33,385 nt of DNA from Pararobbsia alpina (lineage in GTDB: Bacteria > Pseudomonadota > Gammaproteobacteria > Burkholderiales > Burkholderiaceae): positions 1 to 33,385 of the forward strand of contig NZ_CADIKM010000044.1 of the NCBI RefSeq assembly GCF_902859895.1. Reading direction: 5' to 3'. Both the position numbers and the translations under genes were made by a program. The notes under the pieces are model-generated. The model was given only the letters and a program-made list of their open reading frames with translations. It was not told where the DNA came from and searched no databases. Below, piece by piece: positions 1 to 7,760 of the stretch (position 1 is the first letter of the stretch; each line of letters begins with the position of its first letter).

Positions 1-51
1 AAAGCTTTGCGTACGATTGTCACCTTGAACGAACCGCTTCATCTTGCTCAT
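1..51 (-). mobile_element. 5' end of an IS1182-type transposase gene (cut by window edge)
   Basis: Read on the minus strand from 51 the sequence gives MSKMKRFVQGDNRTQSF and then leaves the window. This is the usual opening of IS1182-family transposases, in which a short MKRF..G..R.Q...F segment precedes the DDE core. Translation may start at 51 or at the second ATG (42); a GAGGG just upstream (about 52-56) could serve either. Only 17 codons are visible, so neither intactness nor the exact end of the element can be judged. The family call rests on the N-terminal motif alone. Confidence 0.6.
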
Positions 52-115
52 CCCTCGCGATCGGATGGCAAATTTTAGCGCCCCAAAAAGCGTTTTGACA
101 CAATCTGGGCCATGA

Positions 116-166
116 GCGGCCCTTCGCAAGCGATTCGCGAGCGTCCGCTGACGTGCGAAGGGCCGC
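116..166. repeat. 13-bp perfect inverted repeat
   Basis: GCGGCCCTTCGCA (116-128) is repeated in inverted form at 154-166, with a 25-nt spacer. It lies just upstream of the IS1182-type transposase start. It could be part of the element's end, a palindromic insertion target or a transcription hairpin. No T-run follows on either side, so it is not a standard intrinsic terminator. Confidence 0.5.
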
Positions 167-793
167 CTTTCGACAAGCGACTGTGACCGGCAACGGGTGG
201 TTCGACACTTACCCTTATCGGCAGGAGGTCGAGAACGCAGCGAAGCGCGCGGGAGAAGGTGTCGGCAAGACTGAAGGGAGGAAACCGCGGAGCGGCCCAA
301 TGCGGCCGGAACTTTACCGCTATGGGGATTGGACTGTTCGCAGGCGGGAGCGGGGATGATGGTGAGTTCGGGTGAACCGGGCGGTGCGTACGCTGTCAGG
401 TGCCGTATGTATGAGCGCGGACCGAGTAGACTTGTCATCAAGTCGTTTCGGACCACGAAGTTGTGACTTCGTCTAATGTTCGTCCGACCCTTCGCTCCAT
501 TCAACGGCGAAATTTTCGTGTGTGGGTGTCGGGCCCGGTCGCCGACGGGACGAAGGGGCACCTTCCGGGATGCGCAGTCGACGAGGCGGCGTTCGAGGCG
601 CAACTGATGGACGACCGGGTAAGCGCGCCGGTTTGCGGGCGCTGGACCAACGTTCGGGGGCCCTTTGGATGGACACGATTCTCGCGTCTCTCAAGCCATC
701 TCTTCATGACGGGTTCACCATACGCCTGCTTACAATCGGCCGAATTTCCCGACAAGCGGCAACTTACCTATCCTTTGGAAGGAGGTGGCCATC
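167..793. other. Long non-coding stretch upstream of the chimeric kinase
   Basis: About 630 bp between the IS1182-type end and the kinase. Several open frames of 60-160 codons cross it on both strands. Their translations are rich in Arg, Pro and Gly, resemble no family I know, and overlap one another, as expected for chance frames in high-GC DNA. I see no RNA gene. The only confident signal is the strong ribosome binding site AAGGAGGT at 779-786, just before the kinase start. Confidence 0.5.
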
Positions 794-3700
794 ATGAGAA
801 TGCATCGCACCCTTTCCCCGGCGGAATTCCGGGCGTGGAGGGGGGGCAAACGCTCCCGGCAAATCTTGGCAGAGACTGCCCCGAGGAATCCGCGATTGTC
901 CGCCGATGCTCGGCCTCGATCCACGGGCCCAAGCGTTGCCGCTGTATTTCATGACCGCTATAGACGAGCTAATCACAATGCTCCAACGGCCCTCGCCCCG
1001 TCTGCGAAAGCGACGAAAAGCGTCATCGAATTCGACACACTTGCCGAGGCTGTACCACAGATCGTTTGGATCACAGGAGCCGACGGCCTGAATATCTACT
1101 TCAATCAACAGTGGGAGGAATATACCGGCTTAACGGTGGAACAAGGCCACGGCCACGGATGGAACATCCCATTTCACCCCGACGACCGGCAGCGGGCGTG
1201 GGAGGCCTGGAAACATGCGTGGCAAACCGATGGTGTCTATTCGCTCGAATGTAGGTTGCGCCGCAAAGATGGCGCTTACCGCTGGTGGTTGATTCGCGGG
1301 AAGGCGCTACATGATGAGAAGGGAAAAATAGTTAACTGGTACGGTACTTGGACCGACGTCGAAGATATTAAGCAGACAGAAGAGGAGCTCAAGCGCGCGT
1401 ACGATGAGATTCGTAATCTCTACGAAAAAACGAAGGCACTCAACCAATTCAAGACTCAGATGTTCGCCAACGTCAGCCACGAATTGCGCACCCCATTAAC
1501 CTTGATTCTGGCTCCCATTGAAAATCTCTTGTCGATGGGGCTTCCCCAAGAAGTAATGGAGCGACTTGGTTTGGCTCAGAGGAACGCACGCGGACTACTC
1601 AAGCAAATCAACAATCTTTTGGATGTTGCACGACTCGAAGCCGGGAAGGCAACCGTAACCTACTATGAAGCGGATCTGGCGAAGCTTATAAAACATATTG
1701 CTTCCAGCTTTGAGAATATGGCCAAGGAAAAAGACATTCGATTCTCGGTCATTACTCCATTGTCAATGCCGGCTCAAATCGACGTCGAAAAATTGGAACG
1801 AATTTTGGTCAACCTTTTGTCGAATGCTTTCAAGTTCACGCCGGCAGGAGGTGCGATCCGATGCCAGCTTCACGAAAATTCTGAACCTCTTGCTGTTATC
1901 GATTTGGGTGATAGCGGTCCAGGAGTATCCGAGCCGTTTCGGGACTCGATTTTTGAAAAATTTTATCAGATTCCGGGGAGTGCGCGCTTCGGGGGAACAG
2001 GTTTGGGTCTCAGCATCGTCAAAGACTTTGTTGAAATTCAACATGGACGAGTCACCGTTGGGCAATCCTCCGAAGGGGGCGCACTCTTTACGATAGAAAT
2101 TCCGGTAAAGGCACCCGAAGGAACGCCTGTCATCTGTCGTCCAGACGTCGAATTGACCGCACCTCAGTTTGTCGATGAGTCGCTTCGACCATTCCGTAGA
2201 GAAAAGGGTGAACGGGCAAAGCCTCGTGAGCCGGTTGACGTACTTGACGAGTCGAAACGAAGGAAGTCCCTAGTGCTTGTGGTGGAGGATAACCCAGACA
2301 TGCGGGAATACATCTGCGAGACGCTTGGTCCAGATGTTGAATTTGAGACCGCAGAGAACGGTCGTGAAGGCCTTGAAAAGGCACTTACGATAATGCCCGA
2401 TTTGATCATCAGTGACATTATGATGCCAGAGATGGATGGCGACGAAATGTTTCGAAGGATTCGTGCGAACCGCGAACTGAAGACAATTCCCTTCATCCTC
2501 GTGACGGCCAAGGCGGATGAAGAACTCCGAATCGAGTTACTACGTGAGGGTGCTATTGACTATCTCATCAAGCCGTTCATGCCAGAAGAATTAAGATCGA
2601 AGGCGAGAAATTTTCTTGCAGTCAAGGCTAGCGAGGCGAAGTACCGCGAATTGATGGAGTCGGCACAGGTGGACGTCGGGGTGGTGGTCAAGGCCTCACA
2701 AGCCGTGTCGGGCGAGATCGAGTTTTGCGAGCTCATCGAGATGCTCCTGAAGATCGTGATCGAGCATGCGGGGGCCGAGCGCGGCCTGCTCATCCTTTTC
2801 CGGGGCGACGAGCCGCGGATCGAGGCGGAGGCGACGAACGCCGAGGGCAGGGTTAACTTCACGCTGCGACAGGCGGCGGTGACACCCTCCGAGCTTCCCG
2901 AGTTTGTGCTCCGCTACGTGATCCGAACGCACGAGAGCGTGATCCTGGACGACGCCGCAGCGCCGACTTTGTTCTCGGCGGATACGTACGTGCAGCATCA
3001 GCGGCCCCGGTCCGTGCTGTGCCTTCCACTGGTCAAGCAAGCCAAACTCGTCGGCGCACTCTATGTCGAGAACAATTCAACTCCGGGAGCCTTCACGTCC
3101 GGCCGCATCGCGGTATTGGAAGTGGTGGCCTCCCTGGCGGCGATCTCGCTGGAGAACGCGCTGCTCTATGCCGATTTGCAGCGGGAGAACAGCGAGCGCA
3201 AGCGCGCCGAGCAGGCGCTGCGCGAGCGGGAAGCACGCATCCGGCGACTTGGCGACTCCAACATCCTCGGGCTCTTGTTCTGGGACGTTGCCGGTAACGT
3301 CACCGATGCGAACGACGCGTTTCTTCAGATTGTCGGCTACTCGCGCCAAGATTTGCTGTCCGGCCATGTTCGATGGACAGACATGACGCCACCGGAATAT
3401 CGTGCCGCCGATGCGCGGGCGATTGAAGAACTCATGCGGACCGGGACTTGCCAATCCTTTGAGAAGGAATATATCCGCAAGGATGGCCGGCACGTCCCAG
3501 TTCTGATCGGCGGCGCCTTATTGGAAGGCTCGCAGGAAAACGGCGTCGCCTTCGTGCTCGACCTGACCGAACGCAAGGAGGCCGAGGCGGAACTCGCCGC
3601 GCGGCGGACCGAGGCTAAGCGAGCGGACGAGCAGTTGCTGGCGTTGCAGGCGGAACTCGCGCATGCAACTCGCGTAACCACCCTTGGAGAACTAAGTGCA

Positions 3701-4363
3701 TCCATCGCCCACGAAGTAGGCCAGCCGCTCAGCGCGATCGTGACCAACGGCGAAGCCTGCCTGCGATGGCTTGGCCATAAGACGCCGCAGCCGGAGGAGG
3801 TACGGGCCTGCGTGGAGCTTATGATCGCCGAGGGCTGGCGCGCGAGCGAAATTGTCCTGCGCGTCCGCTCGCTCACCAAAAGGGATGCCCCGCAGAAGAT
3901 GCCGCTGGAGCTCAACGATGTGGTCAATGAAGTCGTGGCGCTGGTTCAGAGCGAAGTCTTGAATCATCGGGTTGCGTTGCGTCTCGAGCTCGTCTCTGAT
4001 TTGCCTGCGCTATTCGGCGATCGGGTCCAGCTTCAGCAAGTGCTCATCAATCTGGTCATGAACGGTATCCAGGCGATGGCCGACATCGGCGACGGCCCAC
4101 GTGAACTCCTGATCGAGTCCCATCGGGATGACGCTGGGTACGTGGTCGTCGCGGTACAGGACTCCGGCACAGGCATCAATCCGGAAAACGCAGATCGGCT
4201 GTTCGAGCCTTTCTTCACGACGAAGTCCAACGGAATGGGCATGGGCTTGTCGATTTGCCGCTCGATCATCGAAGCCCACGGAGGACAGTTGTGGGCATCC
4301 AACAATACCGGGCCCGGTGCGACTTTCCAGTTTAGTCTGCCTTCCATTGGCGAGAGCGCGTGA
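794..4363 (+). CDS. Chimeric hybrid sensor histidine kinase with two kinase cores and an internal receiver
   Basis: Predicted 1189-residue cytoplasmic sensor kinase; no membrane segment is seen. Domain order: PAS (about 78-197), HisKA with SHELRTP (phospho-His about 229), HATPase with N-box NLLSNAFKF, DSGPG and GTGLGLS (to about 440), receiver with EDN, acceptor Asp about 541 (ISDIMMPEMDG), Thr in VTAK and Lys in IKPF, then GAF (about 640-795), second PAS (about 818-927), second HisKA with IAHEVGQP (His about 973) and second HATPase with DSGTG and GMGMGLS. ATG at 794 is preferred over GTG at 785 because AAGGAGGT lies 8 nt upstream. The part up to the receiver is clearly lower in GC than the GAF-PAS-kinase part. 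The latter resembles the C-terminus of the very large Ser/Thr-kinase/ATPase/histidine-kinase proteins of Burkholderiaceae. No response regulator gene is adjacent, so its output is unknown. Confidence 0.92.
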   Translation: MRMHRTLSPAEFRAWRGGKRSRQILAETAPRNPRLSADARPRSTGPSVAAVFHDRYRRANHNAPTALAPSAKATKSVIEFDTLAEAVPQIVWITGADGLNIYFNQQWEEYTGLTVEQGHGHGWNIPFHPDDRQRAWEAWKHAWQTDGVYSLECRLRRKDGAYRWWLIRGKALHDEKGKIVNWYGTWTDVEDIKQTEEELKRAYDEIRNLYEKTKALNQFKTQMFANVSHELRTPLTLILAPIENLLSMGLPQEVMERLGLAQRNARGLLKQINNLLDVARLEAGKATVTYYEADLAKLIKHIASSFENMAKEKDIRFSVITPLSMPAQIDVEKLERILVNLLSNAFKFTPAGGAIRCQLHENSEPLAVIDLGDSGPGVSEPFRDSIFEKFYQIPGSARFGGTGLGLSIVKDFVEIQHGRVTVGQSSEGGALFTIEIPVKAPEGTPVICRPDVELTAPQFVDESLRPFRREKGERAKPREPVDVLDESKRRKSLVLVVEDNPDMREYICETLGPDVEFETAENGREGLEKALTIMPDLIISDIMMPEMDGDEMFRRIRANRELKTIPFILVTAKADEELRIELLREGAIDYLIKPFMPEELRSKARNFLAVKASEAKYRELMESAQVDVGVVVKASQAVSGEIEFCELIEMLLKIVIEHAGAERGLLILFRGDEPRIEAEATNAEGRVNFTLRQAAVTPSELPEFVLRYVIRTHESVILDDAAAPTLFSADTYVQHQRPRSVLCLPLVKQAKLVGALYVENNSTPGAFTSGRIAVLEVVASLAAISLENALLYADLQRENSERKRAEQALREREARIRRLGDSNILGLLFWDVAGNVTDANDAFLQIVGYSRQDLLSGHVRWTDMTPPEYRAADARAIEELMRTGTCQSFEKEYIRKDGRHVPVLIGGALLEGSQENGVAFVLDLTERKEAEAELAARRTEAKRADEQLLALQAELAHATRVTTLGELSASIAHEVGQPLSAIVTNGEACLRWLGHKTPQPEEVRACVELMIAEGWRASEIVLRVRSLTKRDAPQKMPLELNDVVNEVVALVQSEVLNHRVALRLELVSDLPALFGDRVQLQQVLINLVMNGIQAMADIGDGPRELLIESHRDDAGYVVVAVQDSGTGINPENADRLFEPFFTTKSNGMGMGLSICRSIIEAHGGQLWASNNTGPGATFQFSLPSIGESA

Positions 4364-4495
4364 CGGGGAAGACTTCGCGCGAAGCAGGACAACAATCGGC
4401 AATTCGTCTCATGCCGTAAGACTACCTCCATACTACAACCGCTCGCCCGGTGCAAGCTGGGATCGATCTGCACGGGGCGGTTTTCGCCGACCAAC

Positions 4496-4677
4496 ATGAA
4501 GAGCGCGACATCAACCGACACGGGCCCGTCGCGGGTACCGTGGAACAAAGGGAGATTGACCGGCCAGAAGCCGCCGCTGAAGCTGAAGGAAATTTGGGCG
4601 ATCCGCGTGTGCCTGCAGCTTTCGTCCCGCATGCGAGATCTGGCGATGTTCAATCTCGCCATCGACAGCAAGCTTGG
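4496..4677 (+). pseudogene. N-terminal fragment of a tyrosine recombinase (phage-type integrase)
   Basis: From ATG 4496 the frame reads about 60 residues typical of small tyrosine recombinases common in proteobacterial genomes, including VPWNKGRLTGQKPPLK and LAMFNLAIDSKL. In intact relatives DSKL is followed by RGCDLV and the catalytic domain with its R..HxxR..Y residues. Here homology stops after DSKL (about 4675) and the frame runs into an oppositely oriented IS30-type fragment. The catalytic part is absent, so the gene is dead. Recognition comes from remembered family sequence; the truncation point is seen directly. Confidence 0.75.
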
Positions 4678-4864
4678 CGCCAAGCGGGAGCGACGTCGTG
4701 GGGTCGGTCGTATTCCGCCCGTCTCAGCCAGAATCCGTTGTATTGATGGGGTGATTTCTATCAAACAGCTGGGCGATCTGATGAAGCGTATCGCCTTTGC
4801 GCCAGCGCTCCCACATCAGCGCCTTCTGGCTCTCGCTGTAATAAATCCGGGGTCTCTGCTTCAT
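4678..4864 (-). pseudogene. N-terminal fragment of an IS30-family transposase, frameshifted
   Basis: From ATG 4864 on the minus strand the frame reads MKQRPRIYYSESQKALMWER and on to LFDRNHP. It then shifts by one base, and the next frame continues with SIQRILAETGGIRP and RRRSRLA. Together these match the helix-turn-helix N-terminus of IS30-family transposases. One extra C in the run around 4745-4752 explains the shift. Homology ends at about 4678, where the integrase fragment begins, so the DDE domain is missing. The sequence just upstream (about 4890-4925) may hold the end of the former element. Not functional. Confidence 0.8.
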
Positions 4865-5266
4865 CTGCAACACTCCCGCCGCTCACGCAGCTTCTATTGT
4901 GTTGCATCCACGGGTTGAATCCGCCGCCGAAGTACGGTCACTTCCCGGATGGCGGTTGACGCGATTAAGGTCATCTTCGACCGTTGACCGGGCGGGTGAA
5001 GGTTACCTGATCATCGATGGGGCTGAGAACGTGCATACGTTCGGTATGGGACAGGTGCCGAAGAAGCTGAAGGCGGGTCGTCCTCGTCTTGAGCCTGATA
5101 TACCCGATGCGGGAAGCGATCCGCTTGCTCAGTCGGGCGGTTTCGAAAGCGACGCTAGTGATTCTAGCGCACCGGGCGTGCGTGTTAGTGCGAGTCCGTC
5201 AGCGGCTCGATATGGAGCGCTGACGGGCTTCGCTGGTGTGCTCGCTGCGCCATGTTTCGAGTAAGA
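4865..5266. other. Non-coding stretch between IS fragments and the inverted-repeat element
   Basis: About 400 bp with one open frame (4899-5264, plus) whose translation resembles nothing I know. It contains two inverted repeats described separately (5153-5169 and 5196-5226). I see no gene or RNA. The left edge (about 4890-4925) may be the terminal part of the broken IS30-type element. Confidence 0.4.
5153..5226 (-). terminator. Two hairpins, possibly the displaced porin transcription stop
   Basis: CGCTAG(5153-5158)/CTAGCG(5164-5169) has a 5-nt loop, and CCGTCAGCG(5196-5204)/CGCTGACGG(5218-5226) a 13-nt loop. Both are perfect. Read from the porin side they lie about 195-270 nt beyond the stop codon, on the far side of the 150-bp inserted element. 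They may have formed the original end of the porin transcript. There is no clear U-run, so the terminator role is only inferred. Confidence 0.3.
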
Positions 5267-5424
5267 CTAGGAGCCTGTCGGACGTTCAGCGCCCGCCAGG
5301 AAACTGGCAAAATGTTGAGCATATTTCGCGAGCTATAGGGCAATCGACAAGTTGCCGCTCCCGTTCTGAATCGTTTGGCCGCCCTGTAATGCGCATCGGT
5401 TGTTGAAGTCCGACAGGCTCCTAG
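5267..5424. mobile_element. 150-bp inverted-repeat element (MITE or IS remnant) flanked by CTAG
   Basis: CTAGGAGCCTGTCGGAC at 5267-5283 is the exact inverted copy of 5408-5424. Without the CTAG, the terminal repeats are GAGCCTGTCGGAC, and inward of a one-base gap TTCA is also shared. CTAG on both sides fits the 4-bp YTAR-type target duplication known for IS5-group elements. The inside is only about 120 bp and cannot encode a transposase. Read on the minus strand, its lower-coordinate part gives AKYAQHFASFLAGAERPTGS before the end, which could be a transposase C-terminal tail; that is speculative. It looks like an internally deleted IS able to be moved in trans. The upper CTAG supplies the stop codon of the porin gene. 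Confidence 0.75.
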
Positions 5425-6572
5425 AAACGATGAATGATTGCTGCGCGCGTGACGACCTGGTTCGCCGTCGACGAAGGGCTCGCACTCGCCTCGAACTGCG
5501 CGTCGTCGAACTGGGTACCGGTATTCGCGCTTTGTACGTGCTGATAGGCGGCCTGCAAATAGAACGTCGTCGACCTGCGGAGGTCGTAACCGAGCGTCAG
5601 CGCCACCGAGTGCCATTTCGGGCTATAGTTGCCCGCGGTGGAGTCCAGCTTGCCGAGCGTGTAGGTATAGGAAGCACCAAGCCAGACACTCGGCCGGAAG
5701 AAATACTGCCCGTTGATCTGGAAATTGTCGAACTGCCACGACGTCCACGTGCCGCCGTTTGCGGGCGTGAGCGAGCCAGAAAGATATTCGTTACCGGTAG
5801 GGTCAACTACTTTTGCATGCGAATAGGCGAACGCCACGTTCGCTTTGTCAAACTTGTAGCCGATGCCGGCGTCGAAATTCTCCTCCATCGCGCCCGTGAA
5901 GATGGAATCGGACGTCAATGCACCGGATGAACCCATGCCTGGCTCATCGATACGCATGTACGCCACCGCTGCCGTCAACCCGCCGTTTTGATACTGGCCC
6001 GCCGCGCTCATAACGCGGTTAGCGGCGAAACCTCCCGCGGTATTACTGAACGCGTACATCGCCTCGCCCGAAAATCCTGCGAAAGTGGGCGACACGTACT
6101 TGATCGAATTATTGATGCGGAAATCGAGGTCCGTGTTGTCGCTGTCAAACGGGACCGCCCCGACATCACCACCCCAGGTGCCCCCCGCGGTCAGGCCACT
6201 GAACAAGTCGACGGTCGGATCGTATTGCCGACCGAACGTGACCGTACCGAGGCGATCAGACGACAGCCCGACATAAGCTTGCCGGCCAAACATGAGTCCA
6301 CCCTGCCCCAAGGCGCCATTGTTCGGATTGAAGCCATTCTCCAACTTGAAGATTGCTGAGTAGCCACCGCCGAGGTCTTCCTGCCCCCTGATCCCAATTC
6401 GGCTGCCAGTTACGTCACCACTCCTCATCTGGACAGCCGATGCGCCACCCGCGTTGTTCGTAAAGTTGATGCCTTCGTCGAACAGTCCATACAGCGTAAC
6501 GCTGTTTTGTGCATGCGCTGCGGTACACAACAACACCATCGAACCACAGCATGCCCAGCTTTTGACTTGCAT
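5421..6572 (-). CDS. Gram-negative outer-membrane porin
   Basis: Predicted 383-residue general diffusion porin of the Burkholderia/Neisseria-type trimeric family. A signal peptide ends at AHA with mature start QNSVTLYG, the classical first beta strand. The body is rich in alternating aromatic and polar beta strands (for example SAIFKLENGF, SWQFDNFQINGQYFF), and the protein ends in the outer-membrane motif IIHRF with terminal Phe. Length fits the family (about 350-400). An AGGTAA precedes the start at 6572. The stop codon TAG lies inside the CTAG border of the adjacent inverted-repeat element, so the frame is intact although DNA was inserted exactly there. Substrate is unknown; porins next to uptake systems often serve them, and the neighbouring cluster starts about 400 bp away in the opposite direction. 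Confidence 0.95.
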   Translation of the reverse strand: MQVKSWACCGSMVLLCTAAHAQNSVTLYGLFDEGINFTNNAGGASAVQMRSGDVTGSRIGIRGQEDLGGGYSAIFKLENGFNPNNGALGQGGLMFGRQAYVGLSSDRLGTVTFGRQYDPTVDLFSGLTAGGTWGGDVGAVPFDSDNTDLDFRINNSIKYVSPTFAGFSGEAMYAFSNTAGGFAANRVMSAAGQYQNGGLTAAVAYMRIDEPGMGSSGALTSDSIFTGAMEENFDAGIGYKFDKANVAFAYSHAKVVDPTGNEYLSGSLTPANGGTWTSWQFDNFQINGQYFFRPSVWLGASYTYTLGKLDSTAGNYSPKWHSVALTLGYDLRRSTTFYLQAAYQHVQSANTGTQFDDAQFEASASPSSTANQVVTRAAIIHRF

Positions 6573-6980
6573 TAAGTTACCTAAACGAATTGGAAAAAGC
6601 GTGGAAGTCGACAGGTCAACACGATTCCGTCGTGCTATCCGTCAGTCACAGCAAGGTGTGATCTCCACGACTGGTATTGCCATGGTGGGGCAACAGGGGG
6701 CGATGGATAGCAATGCACGTGCCAGCATGTAGATCGGAAACACACGCGGTTGCATATAGGTCGAACTCACACACTGCGTCGGCGTCGCACCAACTTAGGC
6801 CAAGTCGGTGGTTGCGATTGCACCAGCGTGGCGTGACGTGCACCGGATTCGCCCGTTTGCGTCGTGGTGCATCTTCATAAATTCAGGCGTGCTGCAGAAA
6901 ACACCCGCATCCGATGTGCACCATCGAGTCGTTGCTGATAGCATTCGCCCCCCCGGTTCATCGACAATATGGAGCATTGA
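6573..6980. promoter_or_regulatory. Divergent control region between porin and the DUF1989 gene
   Basis: About 408 bp between two divergently read genes, so it must carry promoters for both. GTGCACC or GCACCA words recur (about 6787, 6819, 6839, 6916). I could not assign a regulator, and no convincing sigma-54 spacing or guanidine riboswitch core was found. GGAGC about 6 nt before ATG 6981 is a usable ribosome binding site. No coding frame here looks real. Confidence 0.4.
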
Positions 6981-7634
6981 ATGACGACTGTCATTGAAGA
7001 CACACTGGACCACGGCCAACCGCTAAGCCGTGAAATCATCGCGCCGGGTGGGCGCTGGTCACATCGTCTCGAAACGGGGCAACGGCTGCGGATTGTCGAT
7101 CTCGAAGGGCAACAAGCCGTGGATTTTCTCTGCTATTCCGCGGAGCTGCCACTGGATCGGCTCAACGTACCGAACACGGTGAAGCTGAACCGCTCGTTGT
7201 ATGTGACGAAGGGATGCACGATCTTTTCGGACAAGGCGCGCAAGATGTTCTCAGTCCTCGAAGACACTTGCGGTTTCCATGACACGTTAGCTGGCTGCTG
7301 CAGTATCGAAATGGATCTGCATCGCTACGGTGTGGAGAAGAAGACCAGTTGCCGGACCAATTTCGTCAACGAATTGGCAAAATGGTCGTTGTCTCCATCT
7401 GAGATCGTCTCAAACATCAATTTCTTCATGCGTGTAACGTTTGATGCTGGCGAGGTCGAGATCGCGCCGGCTGTCTCGAAGGCTGGGGACTATGTGGTCC
7501 TGCAAGCGGAAATGCCCGTGATTGCCATGTTGTCCAACTGCCCGCAGGACAGCAATCACTCGTCGGGGTTCCGTCCGACGCCGATTTGCGTGGAAGTGCT
7601 GCCGCCGCTCGGCGAGAGCGGGCTGACGGCCTGA
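6981..7634 (+). CDS. DUF1989 (urea carboxylase-associated family) protein
   Basis: Predicted 217-residue soluble protein of the DUF1989 family. Members lie beside urea or guanidine carboxylase genes, and two have been shown to form a carboxyguanidine deiminase (CgdAB). Family marks are visible: the N-terminal EIIAPGGRWSHRL and GQRLRIVDLEGQQAVDFL, the central KGCTIFSDKARKMFSVLEDT, the probable metal site HDTLAGCCS, and the C-terminal region with MLSNCPQDS. Only one copy is present and no carboxylase gene is in the window, so a CgdAB-type activity cannot be assumed. It is followed by a GC-rich palindrome and an ABC importer in the same direction, suggesting one transcription unit. Processing of an imported urea- or guanidine-like compound is inference. 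Confidence 0.9.
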   Translation: MTTVIEDTLDHGQPLSREIIAPGGRWSHRLETGQRLRIVDLEGQQAVDFLCYSAELPLDRLNVPNTVKLNRSLYVTKGCTIFSDKARKMFSVLEDTCGFHDTLAGCCSIEMDLHRYGVEKKTSCRTNFVNELAKWSLSPSEIVSNINFFMRVTFDAGEVEIAPAVSKAGDYVVLQAEMPVIAMLSNCPQDSNHSSGFRPTPICVEVLPPLGESGLTA

Positions 7635-7637
7635 GAC

Positions 7638-7653
7638 GCCGCGCCGGCGCGGC
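7638..7653. repeat. 16-bp perfect GC palindrome after the DUF1989 stop codon
   Basis: GCCGCGCCGGCGCGGC starts 3 nt after the TGA of the DUF1989 gene. As RNA it would form a short, very stable stem and could stop or stabilise the transcript between the enzyme gene and the transporter genes. No T-run follows. Confidence 0.5.
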
Positions 7654-7760
7654 CTATCGTCCTCACGACGCCATTTACACGCAGCGCTCAGATCACTATT
7701 CCAGTTACTTGAACAGAATTCAATATGCTTTCATCTCGGCCTCGCATAGCAAGGAGCATC

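Noticed and set aside
463-954. 163-codon plus-strand frame upstream of and overlapping the sensor kinase start
   Set aside because: Overlaps the kinase N-terminus, lacks a ribosome binding site and resembles no family.
4899-5264. 121-codon plus-strand frame between the IS30 fragment and the inverted-repeat element
   Set aside because: No family resemblance, no ribosome binding site, and crosses two hairpins; treated as non-coding.
6573-6980. Guanidine riboswitch upstream of the DUF1989 gene
   Set aside because: Looked for because of the DUF1989 link, but no guanidine-I core, paired ACGR loops of guanidine-II or guanidine-III pattern could be found by eye.
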